Positions 51,524-64,000 of a stretch of 64,000 bases of DNA are shown here, in pieces. Numbering within the stretch: the stretch's first letter is position 1; the number at the start of each line of letters is the position of its first letter. A program made the position numbers and the translations under genes. Below the pieces are notes generated by a model. The model searched no databases and had not been told where the DNA came from. It saw nothing but the letters and a program-made list of their open reading frames with translations. Source of the DNA: Chrysomallon squamiferum (Eukaryota > Mollusca > Gastropoda > Neomphalida > Peltospiridae); NCBI GenBank assembly GCA_012295275.1, contig CM022665.1:13720476-13784475 (forward strand). Direction: 5' to 3'.

Positions 51524-54500
51524 TCAGACTTGATTTTGTTTCTTTTTCTTTCTTTTCTTTTTCTTCTTTTTGTCACTTGATAAACTTGCTGGATTTTCAA
51601 ATGGTTCATCCATAACCTTTTTAGCTTTCTTTTGTTTCACATTTTCACCTGAATCATCAGGCTGTATTGAAATCTCTCCATCATTGTCTATAAAAAGTGT
51701 TTCCATAGCATCCACTGTCTCTGAATCATCAATAACATCCCCATCATCTCCTTCACACTCTGCTGCCAATTTTGCAGGCATACGATTCCGAAAATGATTT
51801 CTCACTGTAAACCAAAATTGCAATTTTTTTGAAACAATGTTAGTAACAAAAACAAATGTATGGTCTACGAAAACCCTTCACATGGTCAAAACAAATTATT
51901 TTTGGTATTTTACATTATTGAAAGCTGCAGGTAATATGTTATTAAAAATCACTTTAAATTATTTAAAAATTCCACTTAGAAAAAAAAAAGAACATTTTTC
52001 AGATGAAACACCGCAGAAAACAAACTGAGAAAATTGCATTTAATGTTTCATTATGTAAAATAGTAATGATTTATTCATTTAATAAGCATTTTAACCAAAG
52101 CAAGAAATGGTTTGTTTATAATAACACGTAAATTAAGGTGACTCCTCCTAAAAATACTGATGTGTTAACAAATTAGAAAAACCATCATAGTTTTATTAAC
52201 CTATCACTATTTCAATTCTAACTTGTTCACATTCATTTCTGTTAAGAGTTGATTTTTACTATCACTACTGAGTTCAGCATCATTTATTGGACACAATTTA
52301 AAGTAATCATTAACAAAGTCTTCTAAAATATTTTTAGTTGCTAAATTCTTCATATTTATTGTTGCAAACAGTGAGCAAAGTTCAATTCCCGGTGGCTGGC
52401 CATCTTTGTTTTTGCCAGTAATCACAAAAAATAGTTTTCAACACCAAAAAAAAGACAACCCCATCTAACATAAAGCAAAACAAATATCTTTTGGGTATTA
52501 GGTGTTTCTGCCATATCTAGGAAATAGTACTAAGTTGATATATTTTGGTACAGTTACAAATGTTAGCAAAGTTTTTGATAATGTGACATTGAAAACTACT
52601 GATAAGCTTGCTTGCTTTGTAAACAATATATTTATGTGCAATGGTGAGAGGGTTAAAGGCCGTTTCACAACCATTACAGTGATGTGACCTATATATATAT
52701 ATATATATATATGCAATGAAAAAAACTACTTGAAAATCCAGACTTTTTTTCTTATTCTTTTTTTTTTATCTAGGAAATTTATCAAATTAGATTTAATTAA
52801 CCATAGAAAATTAACCAAAACCACATTTTAGATTGCGCAGATTTAATTCATAAGCAAAAAATGTCAGAACGGACTGGTTATGATTTATAATGTATTTTGA
52901 CTTTTTCCTTTGACTCCTAGCAACTAGACTAAGGTTTTCCTAGACCACCACATAAATAACAAAAGAATGGTACCATAATACATTTAAACATCTATTTGGT
53001 GTCATTCTACCACTGATGCTTTCAATAAGCAGAAAGAAATCCTTTATATACACCTTTCCACAAACCACATATATCATATTTGATGAGTCGTTCTGTGATC
53101 CTTGCTGGAACAGGAAATATTCCAGTGGATACACAAAAACTGAGCAATGTAACTCTTCAATGGTAATTCATAAATTAAAAAAAAAAAATTAATATGTAAT
53201 AAACAAATAAAATAAAAAACTTCTAAATTCAAGTTACCTGCAGCACTTTCTCTGACATCCCAAACTTTCAAGTCTTTTTTACCTCCAAATGCAAACACAA
53301 AAGGAGCCTCAGGACAGCAGCTGACACAAAGCAGATCATCCTGAAACCAAGTTTTTATGAAGATCATTTTAAACAGCACCAGAAATCCCAATTTATATAT
53401 TCATATCTTGGATTATCTAACATTTTGAAATCCTCAAAATGCCTTTTCCAATGAAGCAAGGTATAGTTTCCTATTAACAGTAAAGTATCTTTTTTAATAT
53501 ATTCTCTGCAAAGACAGCTGTACGTACCAGATGTTTGATGTATTGCTTGTAATAGGAAACAGACCATTAGGCAATTGACAGGAACTATGAATCAGAATTT
53601 AACGAAATGCATTTCTGAAATAAATTTCTGTATTTAACTATAAAATAAACTCAATTCTTTACCAATCGTAAATTCCTCTCCATAACCAGAGATGGTTTGT
53701 TATCTTCAACATCCCAAACTTTCATCATTTTGTCTGTTGAGGTTGTAACCAAAAGACCAGGAATTTGTGTGCTTAGAGAAAGACCTGTAAAAATACAATC
53801 AGTTCTTGAATTACATTGATAGTAGTTCTGAACAAGTCAGGTTTGTTACTATATTTCACTTATCTCAATTATATGATAATTCAACAAGTCATAATTCTTG
53901 TCTTGAATAGTCAATATCATTAATGTTGAGAGTCCTCATTGATTGTGATACTTTGTCCAAATTTACATTAAAATGATATTTTTAATAAACAAAACAAACA
54001 CCAATTTACCTATAACAAGAATTTTACTTTCAGAAACTAAGAACATGAACAAGGTTTAATTCTGATTGCTCATGCAGAACTAAATTTAAAATTACCAGTA
54101 ACAGCCTCGTTGTGAGCTGAGAGTGTAAACACAGGTTTGCCGTCTTGTCGAATATCCATGTAAAACAGAGCACCTTTGTCATTTGTTGCCTAGAGTGTCA
54201 ATATAAAATGTTATTTTACATATCATTAAAAACCAAACTGACTGGAGAAAGGAAATCTTTACGGTGAATATTTTCCAATTCAAACTGTGTGAAAATAAAA
54301 ACTATTAAATAATGGTTATAAGCCCACAACAATAAAACTCTCCAAGCTCAAAAATAAACAATATGCAAATTAAGCAAATGTCACATGATTATACTGTACT
54401 GGTAAGTCATTATTTACCTTACTATTTTTGGGGGTTCACTTGGAATTTTTTTAGTGCAATATATGACTGATTTGATTATCAAATGAATGAAAGAATATAT

Positions 54501-57500
54501 CCATTAAGCCAAATTATTATTTTATGCAAAATATGTGTATGTATATATATGAGTCAAAGGCAAGTTACAAGAAAAAATGAATACAGTACTTACATAAAAA
54601 TAAACAGGTGAAAAATGATCCCACAACACACGTTCAACTTCTCCATCTATCTGCCATGTTTTATTGGAATCATTTGGGCTGCGGCAGTCAAATATTTTCA
54701 CAGTTCTATAATTAAAAAACAACAACCATAAAACTGAATATAAAAGAAACACTTTGTACATATTCCTGTCTAAATACATGCTGAAATAGATTAAAGGATC
54801 ATTTACCATCACAAGAGAATTAACCAGATTATTTTTATAATCACATATAATATGGATGTTTGTATTAAAATTTACCATTTTATAACTACATCTTACTATC
54901 CAAGATTAAAATAAATAAGGTATATATATAAAGCATTGTATCAAACTTATATTTACTTGTCAAATGATCCTGTCAGAAGAGACTGTGCTTCACAAGGATG
55001 CCATTTCACACACTGCACCTGTAACAAAATAAACAATATAACATTAAAAACTGCTAATGCAAGTTTTAAGCAATTTTGTTATTACCGTGACAATACTTGA
55101 ATATACTGATTTTACATTTACACACATGTGATCTAGATCTTTGAACAGCTTTTGAAACAAAATTTCATGACAGCTGATTATTTTTTAAATCAGTTAAGTG
55201 TAAAATGAATGATAGATTCCTTCCTGATCATATGTATTTGGTCTATGGAAAAGATGCCATAAAAAAGTTTTATGTACATGTTTCTTCTTTTTTTTTTTTT
55301 TTTGGTGGTCTCAGTGGTTATAAAGATATTTAAATATAATCTAGAGCTTATATGGTCTTATACCTTTTCAGTATGTTGGTTGATGGAAGTTGCCATTGTT
55401 AATGTCAACAAATCCCACAGTCCAACAGTGAAATCAGCTGAGGCACTGGCTAAAACATTCCTTAAGTATAAAATTTAAAAAAATAATGTTTGCAAAAGTA
55501 ATCATTACAACAAATTATCAAGCTTTATAGTCATAGTAAAATAATTATTAGATCAGTGTTTTGTAACTTTCATTTAAAATATGTGTCTTGTACTGTAATC
55601 AATAAATATATTCTGAACACTCATAACTGCCAAGTTTATTGCTGATAATAAACCTTTGATAAAAGCAGATTTAACAGAATAATAGGCTGATAAATGATGT
55701 ATCAAACCTAGTGGTTCTGTAGTTTTAATGTCTGAGGAAATATAAAGATAGGTTCTAAATGACTGGAGTAGGCAAAAGGGTAGTGTCAGGGAAACTTTCT
55801 TTCAAAACATTAATTATAATAATTTTAAAAATGTATCTAATTAAATATAAATATTAAAAATGTATGTACTGAGATGTAATTAAAAAAATATTAATTCATT
55901 TAGACCTTGAAAAATGATTAAAACTGTTTTCAGTTTTTAAACAGAATAACCACTATACACAAGTTACAGAAAATAAGAATAACAACCTCTGATTAGTATT
56001 CCATGATAAATCCAACACAGCATCAGTGTGAGAGCCTGGCTGAGAAGACTAAATAAATTAACAAACACATTTTGTATTATTTCAGAATATGTAATGTTCA
56101 AAAATACTGAAACATTTATAAAAGTGAAATTAACCAAAAAAAACCCCCAAAAACAATAAAAAAAAACACCTCAGTGTCACTAACATTCTTACCCAAACAG
56201 TTACCTCAGTATTATAAGATAATAATTAAAGTATTGTTTTCAAATGTTACTAAAATAAAATAGTTAAATCTGTAAATTTATTATTCAGTGTAACATAAAC
56301 ATTTCTTGTCCTCAAGATAATTTATTTTCTTTATCTGAAGAATATTACTTAAAGTCATCAGTAAGTTTGTGGAACAATTTTATTGTAATAACATATGTAT
56401 GTAATTAGGTTGATCAAACATTTACATTTCATTAAGTCATTTGGAGATATCCTAATTAATTAAAAAAATAATAATAATAATAAATAATAATTAATAATTT
56501 AAATTTGCTTTCAAAAATAGCTAATTTCAAAAGTTTTTTACCTTTTTTCTTTTCTTTTTTTCTTTTTTCTCTCCTAAATATATATCTGGCTCTAAGCTGT
56601 CAACCACATCCAAATTCCAGATTTCTATAACAGGCTCCATAGAACCAACAGCCACAAAATTACCTAAAGCACAACAAAAACAACAATATATTAGTGGATA
56701 AAACAGCTTCACATTTATGTACAACACAATAAAACAGCCATAAAAATACTTGTTACTTTATAAAAACTCGAAAACACAGCAAAACTCAATCACACTATCT
56801 CAAAAGTTTTATAACAAAGAATATATGAAAGCAGTATTAAAAATGATCTAAAGTGTATTTAAAATCAAAAACTTCAATGGCAAATAAATCTCCTTAATAC
56901 AAACATGAATTTACTTCATAATGACTAACCACAAAAGTCATAATTTAATGTATCAGTGTCTTACTGTTGAAGAAAACATTCGCAAAGTTAATAACAAAGA
57001 ACTCTATAATATCTGAACACATTTTAATTATTAATATTTATCATCAAAGATGAAATGTTTTGTAATCCACTAAAATGACAATCCTTCATCTGTTAGCCAT
57101 AAGGGATAGTTTGTATGCATCAGCTCATAGACAGAAAATTACTTTCTGTGGCTTTTGTTATGAACCATTGTTTGAAAAGAGTTAAAAACCTAACTGTCTA
57201 ACTGTTACCATCCCAGGTCATAAAATATGTAATTAAAATAATTATTGTAAAGTTTAAACCTGTTGAGGTTGAAGAAGGATAGATGTTCATCCACTCCACA
57301 GCTAGTGGAAACGTGGGTAGAAAATATTCATGATGCACAAACAACTGACCATGATCCTCATTGTATACTGAAAGAATAAAAAAAAAATGTATTACTGTAA
57401 ATTGCTGAATTAGTAAGTAGTCTGTCAGCTGATAAACTATTATGCTGTGCCAATTCTGAATGAAGATTCAAATACATTTATCCTTTGATTATTACACATA

Positions 57501-60432
57501 ATTGTCTCAATACATAATTAAAATTTAAAAATTCTTATGAATGTTAAAAATGAAATGGCTTGTAACATTTAACAAATAACCACTGTACGTGTAAAAGCAA
57601 AATAGAGCTTTTTAAACTTAATGTAAGATATCTTTGAAATCTGGAAATATATATTTTTTTAAATATAATTATTTGACTGATATAACACCACCAAAAAAAT
57701 ATTTACTATAAACTTTTACCTGGATATCTCATTTACATAGCTGGAATAATAACATACAAGCATCCTCGACACACTCAACATGTAAACAATAACATTTTAA
57801 ATTTTAACGAAAAAAATTAAAAATAATAATAAAAATAAATAAAAATCACCATGAACTTCAAGAATGCAGTGATCCTTTTGAGCTCGACCTGACACAATCA
57901 AATTATCAGTGGGCTGAATTTCAAAATCTTCATCATCACTGTTATTCTAAACAGAGAAAAAAAAAAACTAATTCTCTTAACGTAAAACAAAGTAACAGAG
58001 TAATATTTCTTGATTACATTTTTACTCTCAAAATAAATCACATAAAACTTGAGCTATAGCATATTCATTTTAACTAATTACTATATGACAAAACATTTGT
58101 TAATTCTGACATGGTCTTAAGCGAACCCCATCATCTTTTATCAAGAAACGTAAAACATCTTCTCAAAGACAGGAATACAAATATCATAGCACTAGACATA
58201 AGTAGGTATATGAAATTAAAGGGATATGTTATTAAAGGGATAACAAAAAAAAAAAAAAAAAAAGAGGACAGAGAAATATATGATTTTGTGCTCACATACT
58301 CTGTAGCTGTCCTGAATATATCTTAAAGGAAGTACAGAACTTACATCACCCTTTATGGTTATATATGGATCTTCATCATTTGAAGCAAACTGAGTATAAC
58401 ATCCAATACCAGCTAAAGGGTTATAATCTAAGAAACAAATAAACAACATTTTATTTTTATAATAACACTTTATATATATTATATGTCTTAAAACCATTAG
58501 AACAACAACAATAATACATTATTATGTTAAGTTATTAAACCCATATCTTTGAAAAAAAAAAAAAAAAAGGCTTGTAAAATTATGATGGTTAATCAGTGTA
58601 ATCAGTTTGTAGCAAATTCCTCATAAAGAAAGTAATAACCTCTTTTTGTGTATATAAACATTTTAATGATATATTATTTTTAATTTAATACCATTTAAAA
58701 AAAATATAGATGGGTTTTCTAACAACTTTTAAACTGAACTGCATCAGTTCAACTGTAAAGTTTAAGTAATGGGAAATTAACAGAGAAATAAAGGAAAAAG
58801 TAGCAGCTTTTGATAATGAATGAATGAATGTTAACAACACTTCAGCATGAAAAATATATCAGCTACTGGGTGTCAAACCAAAGGTAAATACAACAAAATG
58901 GTCATTATTTTATATAAAAAAAATTAATTACAATACAGTGTAAAGAGCTGTGTAAAAATAAGTTTCACAGTTTAAGTAAATTAAAATTTATAGTAAAATT
59001 CTGTAACTTTCAAACATTTTAAAACAAGTGCAGGATGAATTGAAATCAAAATGATTCTGTATGTCAAACAGAGGTATGTCAAATCTGCCTTTTCATTCCC
59101 CTTTATGCCAACATGGCTGGGAACCCAACAAAAAATAATGTCCTTATTGGCAATAGTTAAGAAGACACAAATGAGTCTGTACAAACAATGTCAACTTTTG
59201 GGTTTATTATACAATTTCTCTACAAACCCCATCCCTCTCAAAAATATAATGTTGCAGCATACATTTTCATTTAGAATAAATTAATTCTTCTTTGATTAAA
59301 ACTGGTAGATTTAGAAAATTTAAAATAATACAGTCAAGAATTGACATTATTTTATTCATTCACAATGTGTACTGCATGCAACAACAAATTTATGAAAAAC
59401 AGCCTTGTCAACCCAGTAATGTGACATCAACACAATGAATTAATTAAATATAAACTAACTAATTTACCGTTATCTTCATCATCATAATCATTTAAATCAT
59501 ATTTGCTGACTATATCATCATCATCTTCATCCTGCTCCATTTTGGCAACTTTTTCTTCAGATTTTCTCTTTTTATTGATTTCAGCTTTAGCTCCGTCTTG
59601 GTTTTCATCTTCATTTTCACTTTCAACAGCCTCAAGTGCACTAAAATAGCAAAAATAAAAGCAGCTATAGTTCAATGGTTTTATCTCTTACTTGATGTGT
59701 GAGATAACAAATATCTCTGTGCACCATTAAGATATTTGCAATTCCAGTGTTTTATACCTGGTTAAGAGAACTCTTGTTTTTATTTTGTAGTCTATGGCAT
59801 ACTTTAGTGGTGCTAAAAGATTTACGAGACATCGCTACAAACACTTAATGATAACCAGAAGCTTCCTTTCGGATATCATCATTGTACGAAATTCATGTTT
59901 TGATAATAAGCATTAACATCTAGGAGTTAATAGTCATGCAATATTTATTGATACATGCAGTGATGGGAGAAGAAAAAAAAATGAAATTCAAAATTAAAAT
60001 GCATATATAATTAAAAATGAATGATTAATCTGAACTCAATATTTTTTTCAAGTGATCTTAATTATTAACTTTTACTTACTCTTTTGTGTTTTCAATAACC
60101 TGCTTTAGTTCCTCCTTATTAATTTCAACCTTGAAAATAAAATTTTGAAATTAATATTCTGACACAACTGTACTAAGTATAACTATATATCAAATGGGGA
60201 AACAGACATATAATCTTAAATACTTAAAATTAAATACTAAAATAGTTAAATTTAAAGAACTAGTAATAGTATTACTACTAGAAGGGTATTACCCTAAAAT
60301 TATGGGGGGGGGGTAATCATTTTCATATACATGTTATCATATTATAACAAGCTTTTATTTTCATGATACCTTAGTTGGCACTGCTTTAGCGACACCTCTT
60401 GGGATCCAAGAAAGACAAGGGACACTGTTCAT
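51524..60432 (-). CDS. PWP1: PWP1, WD40 ribosome-biogenesis protein
   Basis: PWP1 is a nuclear/nucleolar WD40 protein linked to rDNA transcription and ribosome biogenesis. Fifteen coding exons in transcript order: 60432-60370, 60129-60080, 59640-59468, 58427-58345, 57946-57850, 57367-57260, 56663-56542, 56048-55987, 55460-55364, 55018-54957, 54705-54594, 54189-54096, 53784-53663, 53340-53238, 51804-51524. All are GT-AG and in phase, giving 542 residues (human 501). The N-terminus reads [24 protein letters not shown], then an acidic region ending [18 protein letters not shown]. Next come [33 protein letters not shown] and the WD repeats, including [55 protein letters not shown] and [16 protein letters not shown]. 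The C-terminus is longer than in human and ends in a Lys/Arg run, a probable nucleolar signal. Exon 8 has two in-frame acceptors (start 56048 or 56039). Confidence 0.96.
51858..52954. mobile_element. Terminal-inverted-repeat DNA element, copy 2 (PWP1 intron)
   Basis: The fuller copy (about 1.1 kb) of the family also found at 4204-5034, here in the last PWP1 intron. Left end TATGGTCTACGAAAACCCTT; right end AAGGTTTTCCTAGACCACCA, which is its inverted counterpart. It has a (TA)n tract at 52690-52711 in the same relative place as copy 1. A 72-codon minus-strand open frame (52425-52207) has no recognisable domain. It is probably a non-autonomous DNA transposon of undetermined superfamily. Confidence 0.72.
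58245..58263. repeat. poly(A) tract
   Basis: An uninterrupted A run on the plus strand in the PWP1 intron between exons 4 and 5. Confidence 0.85.
59060..59165 (-). pseudogene. Non-LTR retrotransposon RNase H fragment
   Basis: The minus strand in the PWP1 intron between exons 3 and 4 encodes [22 protein letters not shown]. [17 protein letters not shown] is the C-terminal motif of the RNase H domain in Jockey/RTE-related LINEs. Nothing else of the element is recognisable around it, so it is a short relic. It has the same sense as PWP1 but no splice sites that fit the PWP1 frame. Confidence 0.75.
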
Positions 60433-61341
60433 GATGAACCATGTGTCGCTAACCGGATACAGTAAGAAAATTTATTTCCACCATTTATTCAGTTGTGAAA
60501 TCCTTCTTTTCACTGGAGCTCCAACAAAGTTTCTACATTAAAAAAAAAAAAAAAAAAACACAACACCGTTTAAAAACATATTTCACAGCATTCATCAGAT
60601 ATTTTAAATTGATTTGTTTAGATATGAATTATGTTAATAAACCTGGATATATGTATTTCAAAATCATTTTCTTACAAATTATAGTAAACGATGCCCCTCA
60701 GCGTAAAGGGTGGAACAATAGTTTAACAAATAAAAATGTCCGCTCCAAGGGGTTTGTCCCCCTAAAAGACTTAAACTAATTATTATTTTTATTTTTTTAT
60801 TGGTGTTAGGTCTTAAACTTTTTAAATTTTTCAAGGGATGTGGCAAGAGTTAAGGTACTGATAATGATTTTTCACTCGTAATTCCCGATCTGAGTCATCG
60901 TGTTAATTACCATTAGGCATTACTCTTTTAACTTCACAAAGTTGATCACTGAAAAGTGAAATTTGTTTTTGTCACCAGACGTTTTACTGAATAATCTGCT
61001 GAGTTTTTTTAAGTCTTGAGTGGTAAGTAGCAAAACTTAGTAAAATAAGAAACAAAAACCAATATATATCTTATAATTTATCTCATTACAGTTAAATCTG
61101 AAATCTTTCCGAAATAGAAATATATTTATTTATTCAAACTTGTGCTATCTAAATCTTAACTGCAGTTTTAATGAAAAGTTATATAATGACTCAAAGTTTG
61201 TCTTTCTGAATAATGATAAGGAAGAGAATCAGATTTAGAATTTAACTTCATGAACTAAAGAATAACATACTTAAAATTGTATTATTATTTTTTGCTGTTA
61301 TTCACTATTTTGGCATGTATTAAACATTTTAAACAGATAAT
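60433..61341. promoter_or_regulatory. Divergent promoter spacer, PWP1 / STK40
   Basis: About 0.9 kb between opposed start codons. An ATCCGG ETS-like core on the PWP1 strand lies about 25 bp before its ATG. A poly(A) run occurs at 60539-60558. STK40 translation starts 6 bases after an acceptor (AAACAG at 61336), so STK40 has at least one upstream non-coding exon in this spacer; a donor candidate is the TGAGTG|GTAAGT site near 61021-61026. No coding exon is seen. Confidence 0.5.
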
Positions 61342-64000
61342 ATGAAGAGAGGATCATCTTCAAGTTGTTCATCAAGTCACTTGACAGCTCGGAAACTAAT
61401 AAGACTTGAAGCTACACCTTCAGTTTCACAGACAGAGAAACTAGGACTAACTGACAAACACCATACAGCATGCAAACCTGGTTTGAAAAGAGCAGGGCCT
61501 TATTTATTAGGTACATCATTTTTTACAACTTACTGATATAGAGACTGTAATTTGAGTAACAGAAGATGACTATGTGCCAGATATATTTATGATTTACTAC
61601 TTTGTTATGATTCATATAACATAAGATCTTTTAATTCTACTGGATAGAAAATGACTAATTTGAATTTGCCATTTTTTTAAATGTGTCATATCAAATTGAT
61701 TTCAAATTAACACGTATCTAATTATAATATTTTTTTAAACTCTCTCTCTCTCACACATTCACTCTTTCCCCTTTTCTACTTCCACAAACCCTCCCTTGAA
61801 AAAACACAAAAAAACAATATGTTTTGGTTACAAATTTAAATTATGTTTTTCCAGGTCCTCGGTTGGGTTCATCACCAGTGAGAAGTATTGTGCAATGCCT
61901 GGCAAGAAAAGAGGGCACAGATGATTTTTACACAATCAAGGTTTTTTTGTGGGGTTTTCTTTCACATGAATATTTTTAAAAAAAAGAAAAATTAAAAAAA
62001 TAAGATAATGAGTTGAAAAAAGTTCATAATATTTTTACATCAATAATAAAAATGAATTAATTGATTTTGTGTTTATTTTAGTTGGTTTAGATGCCTTGGG
62101 GGATTTAAAACACAATTTTTATTTTTTATTTTTTACATTTTTTTAATTTTTTTAAGATTTTAACTATGGAAGAGCCTGAAAGGGAGACACAGGATGACAG
62201 ACAGGGCAAGATGTTAATGCACACAGAGTATTCACTGTTGTCACTGCTTCGTAATCAAGATGGAGTGGTACATCATCATGCATTGTTCAAGGTACATTTT
62301 TAGATTTAAAAAGTAAATCAGTCTGGATTTTGGTAATTTGGTATTTTTGTGTTATCACAGATCTCACTGCAGACATTGTCACTATTATTAAAATTAATTT
62401 TATTACAGGATGAAGCAATGGAAGAGGTTCCAGCTGAAAATGGTTTGATAGAGTACACAGGACGCAAAAGAAAACGACTCTGTCTGGTCTTGGACTGTTT
62501 AATACCTCATGATTTCTCTCTCAGAACTGCTGACCTTGTCAACCTACAGCACTATGTCATCAAAGAAAAGAAACTTACTGAGAAAGAAGCCATTGTTATA
62601 TTCTTTGACATTGTTAGGGTTGTGGACAGTCTCCATAAGGTTTGTGTCTATTATAATGAGGCAGTATCTACTTGTATAGCAGGATCATTAATCTTCAGCC
62701 TGTGTTTTGAGCTTCTTCTTTTTTTCTGATCCTGCCAGTACTCTGCAAATAATACAGTGCAGGATGTAGTATATAATTACATTTTCATAATATATATTTT
62801 TGTAGTGTATACTTAAATTTTGTTTAATTGGACAAAGTGCTTACAAGAAGACTCTTGGGGAAGGTCTCTGGTGGGTTTCATACATGCATTATAAAATACA
62901 GTGACTTATTATTAAAATGTGGAAATATTAGAAATTCTATAATGAGGAAATATAAAAATTCTCTTTGTTAGAATGAATATTTGTTTAAAAACATAGCACC
63001 ATTTTATATTAATAACTATTATATGTTAGTGCAGTAGGAATTTTGTTTATGATGATAAAGTCTTTAAAATGGGTAGTTAATTATTAAGCTTTAAAGGAAA
63101 AAAAGACCTGCAAAGAATTTAACCAAGAGTTATTTCCCCTGAATTGTATCTTTAACAATATTAAAAAAAAAAAAAAAAAAAAAAAACCTGTAAAGCAATG
63201 ATTGTTTTTAAGGAAATACAAATGTGATTATAAAATAAATTAATAATAATTTATTTTCTAATTGCAACTATATTCAGTCATTTTATTTTCATATTAACTC
63301 CTGGAGTTATTTTAATGTAATGCAACACACATTATTTGTAATTTTATTTGAAGTTAAGTAATTTGAAAGTATTTGAAAGTCTTTATTTATTATTTTTGTT
63401 TTTATCTTGTAGAAAAATATTGTCCACAGAGATCTGAAGCTGGGTAATATGGTTCTGAACAAAAGCACTCGTCGTATAACAATAACAAACTTTTGTCTTG
63501 GGAAACATCTGGTGTCTGAGAATGATCTTTTGAGAGATCAGCGAGGAAGCCCAGCCTACATCAGTCCAGATGTACTCAGTGGTAACATTTTGTGTTTTTT
63601 AAATATATTACAATTTTAATATTATGATTGGAAAGCAGTTGTTAGAAATTAAAAGATAAATTTCAAAATTAATTAATTTATTTATTACGCTGAAGCAGAA
63701 AGGTAATTTCCAAACAGCTAGTTAAAATTTAAAATAATAAATCATATAATATTTCTTCTTTTTAAAGGTTACGATTGAAAATATTCTGTTCTGACCATTC
63801 ATAGTATAGTTCAAATGAATACTGTGTTTTTGATGTAGTTACTTTGACTTTTAGGTAAGCCATATCTGGGAAAACCCAGTGATATGTGGGCGCTGGGTGT
63901 TGTTCTTTTCACAATGCTGTATGGTCAGTTTCCTTTTTATGACATGGTACCTCAGGAGCTGTTCAGAAAGATCAAATCTGCTGAATACACAGTTCCAAAG
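61342..64000 (+). CDS. STK40: STK40 Tribbles-related pseudokinase (5' part, runs off window)
   Basis: Orthologue of serine/threonine-protein kinase 40 (SgK495/SHIK). In vertebrates it acts as a scaffold, linked to COP1-dependent protein turnover and to NF-kB and p53 responses. Six exons are visible: 61342-61510, 61855-61940, 62157-62291, 62409-62639, 63413-63581, 63855-64000 (cut by the window edge). All junctions are in phase, giving the first 312 residues. After a Ser-rich N-terminus it reads LKRAGPYLLGPRLGSSPV-SIVQCLARKEGTDDFYTIKIL, GKMLMHTEYSLLSLLRNQDGVVHHHALF, then NLQHYVIKEKKL, NIVHRDLKLGNMVLNK (HRD at 212-214, N219), TNFCLGKH, GSPAYISPDVLSG and PSDMWALGVVLFTMLYGQFPFYD. DFG is replaced by NFC (233-235) as in vertebrate STK40, so Mg-ATP catalysis is not expected. 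The ATG sits close after the exon acceptor and matches the human MKR start. Confidence 0.96.
63164..63186. repeat. poly(A) tract
   Basis: An uninterrupted A run in the STK40 intron between exons 4 and 5. Confidence 0.88.

Noticed and set aside
1-64000. Search for tRNA/rRNA genes, CRISPR arrays, operons or Shine-Dalgarno sites
   Set aside because: No cloverleaf with intact A and B boxes, no regularly spaced direct repeats, and the spliced animal gene structure makes bacterial features irrelevant.

Overview
This is eukaryotic, almost certainly invertebrate animal, nuclear DNA. It is very AT-rich. Genes are split into many short exons with GT-AG introns, and introns and spacers carry long CA, GA, TA and ATT microsatellites and fossil DNA transposons. 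The proteins are clear animal orthologues. The repeat style and one tRNA-headed SINE-like stub suggest a spiralian, most likely a mollusc; that assignment is inference. I rebuilt nine gene models by finding exons with family resemblance, then requiring consensus splice sites and matching intron phase at every junction. All nine keep an open frame.

Layout from left to right: (1) SYVN1/HRD1, the ER-associated degradation ubiquitin ligase, minus strand, 14 coding exons (13345 down to 1777). (2) SPDYA/RINGO, an atypical CDK activator, plus strand (14771-17054). (3) A membrane-anchored M14 zinc carboxypeptidase, minus strand (22710 down to 18820). (4) TIPRL, a regulator of PP2A-type phosphatases, plus strand (23820-27667). 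(5) An uncharacterised class I SAM-dependent methyltransferase-like protein with a CxxC knuckle, plus strand (28989-35761). (6) A 241-residue coiled-coil protein I cannot name, minus strand (38720 down to 36326). (7) CDC37, the Hsp90 kinase co-chaperone, plus strand (43812-48742). (8) PWP1, a nuclear WD40 protein of ribosome biogenesis, minus strand (60432 down to 51524). (9) STK40, a Tribbles-related pseudokinase, plus strand, cut by the right edge (61342-64000+). Gene order mostly alternates between divergent pairs with shared promoter spacers (SYVN1/SPDYA, carboxypeptidase/TIPRL, PWP1/STK40) and convergent pairs (SPDYA/carboxypeptidase, methyltransferase/coiled-coil, CDC37/PWP1).

The non-coding sequence is rich in transposon fossils: a piggyBac-type MITE with intact TTAA ends, two Tigger/pogo-type MITEs in CDC37 introns, two copies of a terminal-inverted-repeat family in SYVN1 and PWP1 introns, and decayed pogo, MULE-like, Tc1-like and non-LTR (RNase H) coding remnants inside introns. 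Intron 1 of the methyltransferase gene holds a promoter-like patch (TCTCGCGAGA, CRE, inverted CCAAT).

I see no gene cluster that works as one system: the genes are ordinary housekeeping and signalling loci. The least understood items are the methyltransferase-like gene, the coiled-coil gene and the membrane carboxypeptidase.
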